Positions 63,977 to 64,000 of a stretch of DNA of 64,000 bases are shown piece after piece (position 1 is the stretch's first letter; every line of letters starts with the position of its first letter). A program made the position numbers and the translations under genes. The notes under the pieces were generated by a model that was given only the letters and a program-made list of their open reading frames with translations, did no database searches and was not told where the DNA came from. The stretch is taken from assembly GCF_000169095.1 (NCBI RefSeq), contig NZ_AAVU01000025.1:32785-96784 (forward strand), read 5' to 3'. Source of the DNA: Lyngbya sp. PCC 8106 (GTDB taxonomy: Bacteria > Cyanobacteriota > Cyanobacteriia > Cyanobacteriales > Microcoleaceae).

Positions 63977-64000
63977 CTAAACTAAGTATATTGAGGTATT

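Noticed and set aside
1..64000. tRNA or rRNA genes
   Set aside because: I found no cloverleaf-like segment with a GGTTCRA loop and no rRNA sequence by eye; a covariance search would settle this.

Overview
The window looks like chromosome of a filamentous cyanobacterium of the Oscillatoriales type (Planktothrix, Oscillatoria or Lyngbya-like). The evidence is many HIP1-type GCGATCGC sites, a Ycf54 chlorophyll-cyclase subunit, a CrtE prenyl synthase, an OAA-type lectin, an HD-less Cas10 system with cyanobacterial accessory families, RTX proteins, and many IS200/IS605 and group II intron copies. The genus is an inference.

Layout. 1-9.85 kb is mostly housekeeping: a lipoprotein, a Spy/CpxP-like protein, a NarL-type two-component pair, comF, nadK, crtE and a PAP2-like membrane protein. 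9.86-15.3 kb is one nested mobile element. A tnpB transposon carries a group II intron near the end of tnpB, and that intron carries a small IS200/IS605-type non-autonomous element and an IS630 copy. 15.3-20.1 kb returns to chromosome genes (a secreted protein, ycf54, pdxJ, a TAXI-family binding protein), broken at 17.3-18.9 kb by a tnpB/intron chimera.

20.5-33.2 kb is a type III CRISPR-Cas locus, best read as III-D. It has a divergent WYL regulator, a Csx3-ATPase fusion (ring nuclease), Cas10 with GGDD but no HD domain, several Cas7/RAMP proteins, Csx10, Csx19, a small helical subunit and a CARF protein with a RelE-like C-terminus. There is no cas1, cas2 or cas6 and no real array, only solitary repeats on both sides. 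A HigBA toxin-antitoxin pair follows. 34.9-42.2 kb is an accessory region of small unknown genes, integrase scraps, a 5'-nucleotidase interrupted by a stop codon, and membrane proteins.

42.3-47.5 kb is a second tnpB element with a group II intron placed exactly inside its reading frame, followed by a truncated second intron copy that is nearly identical to the one at 12-15 kb. Its right end abuts and reshapes the start of an OAA-type lectin gene. A ParA-type partition pair follows. 49.9-54.0 kb is a minus-strand group II intron carrying yet another tnpB element.

54.6-64.0 kb encodes a TPR-CHAT protein, a hemagglutinin remnant, three RTX-type secreted proteins (one a zinc metalloprotease) and a sigma-70-like factor. 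The clearest unexplained signal is here. Three minus-strand genes and the divergent sigma gene share an upstream motif, CGAAAAAA-N13-CAGAAA followed by an A/T-rich TATAGA-like box, with exactly 13 bases of spacing in all four copies. I read it as a self-regulated alternative-sigma regulon for adhesion and secreted-protein genes.
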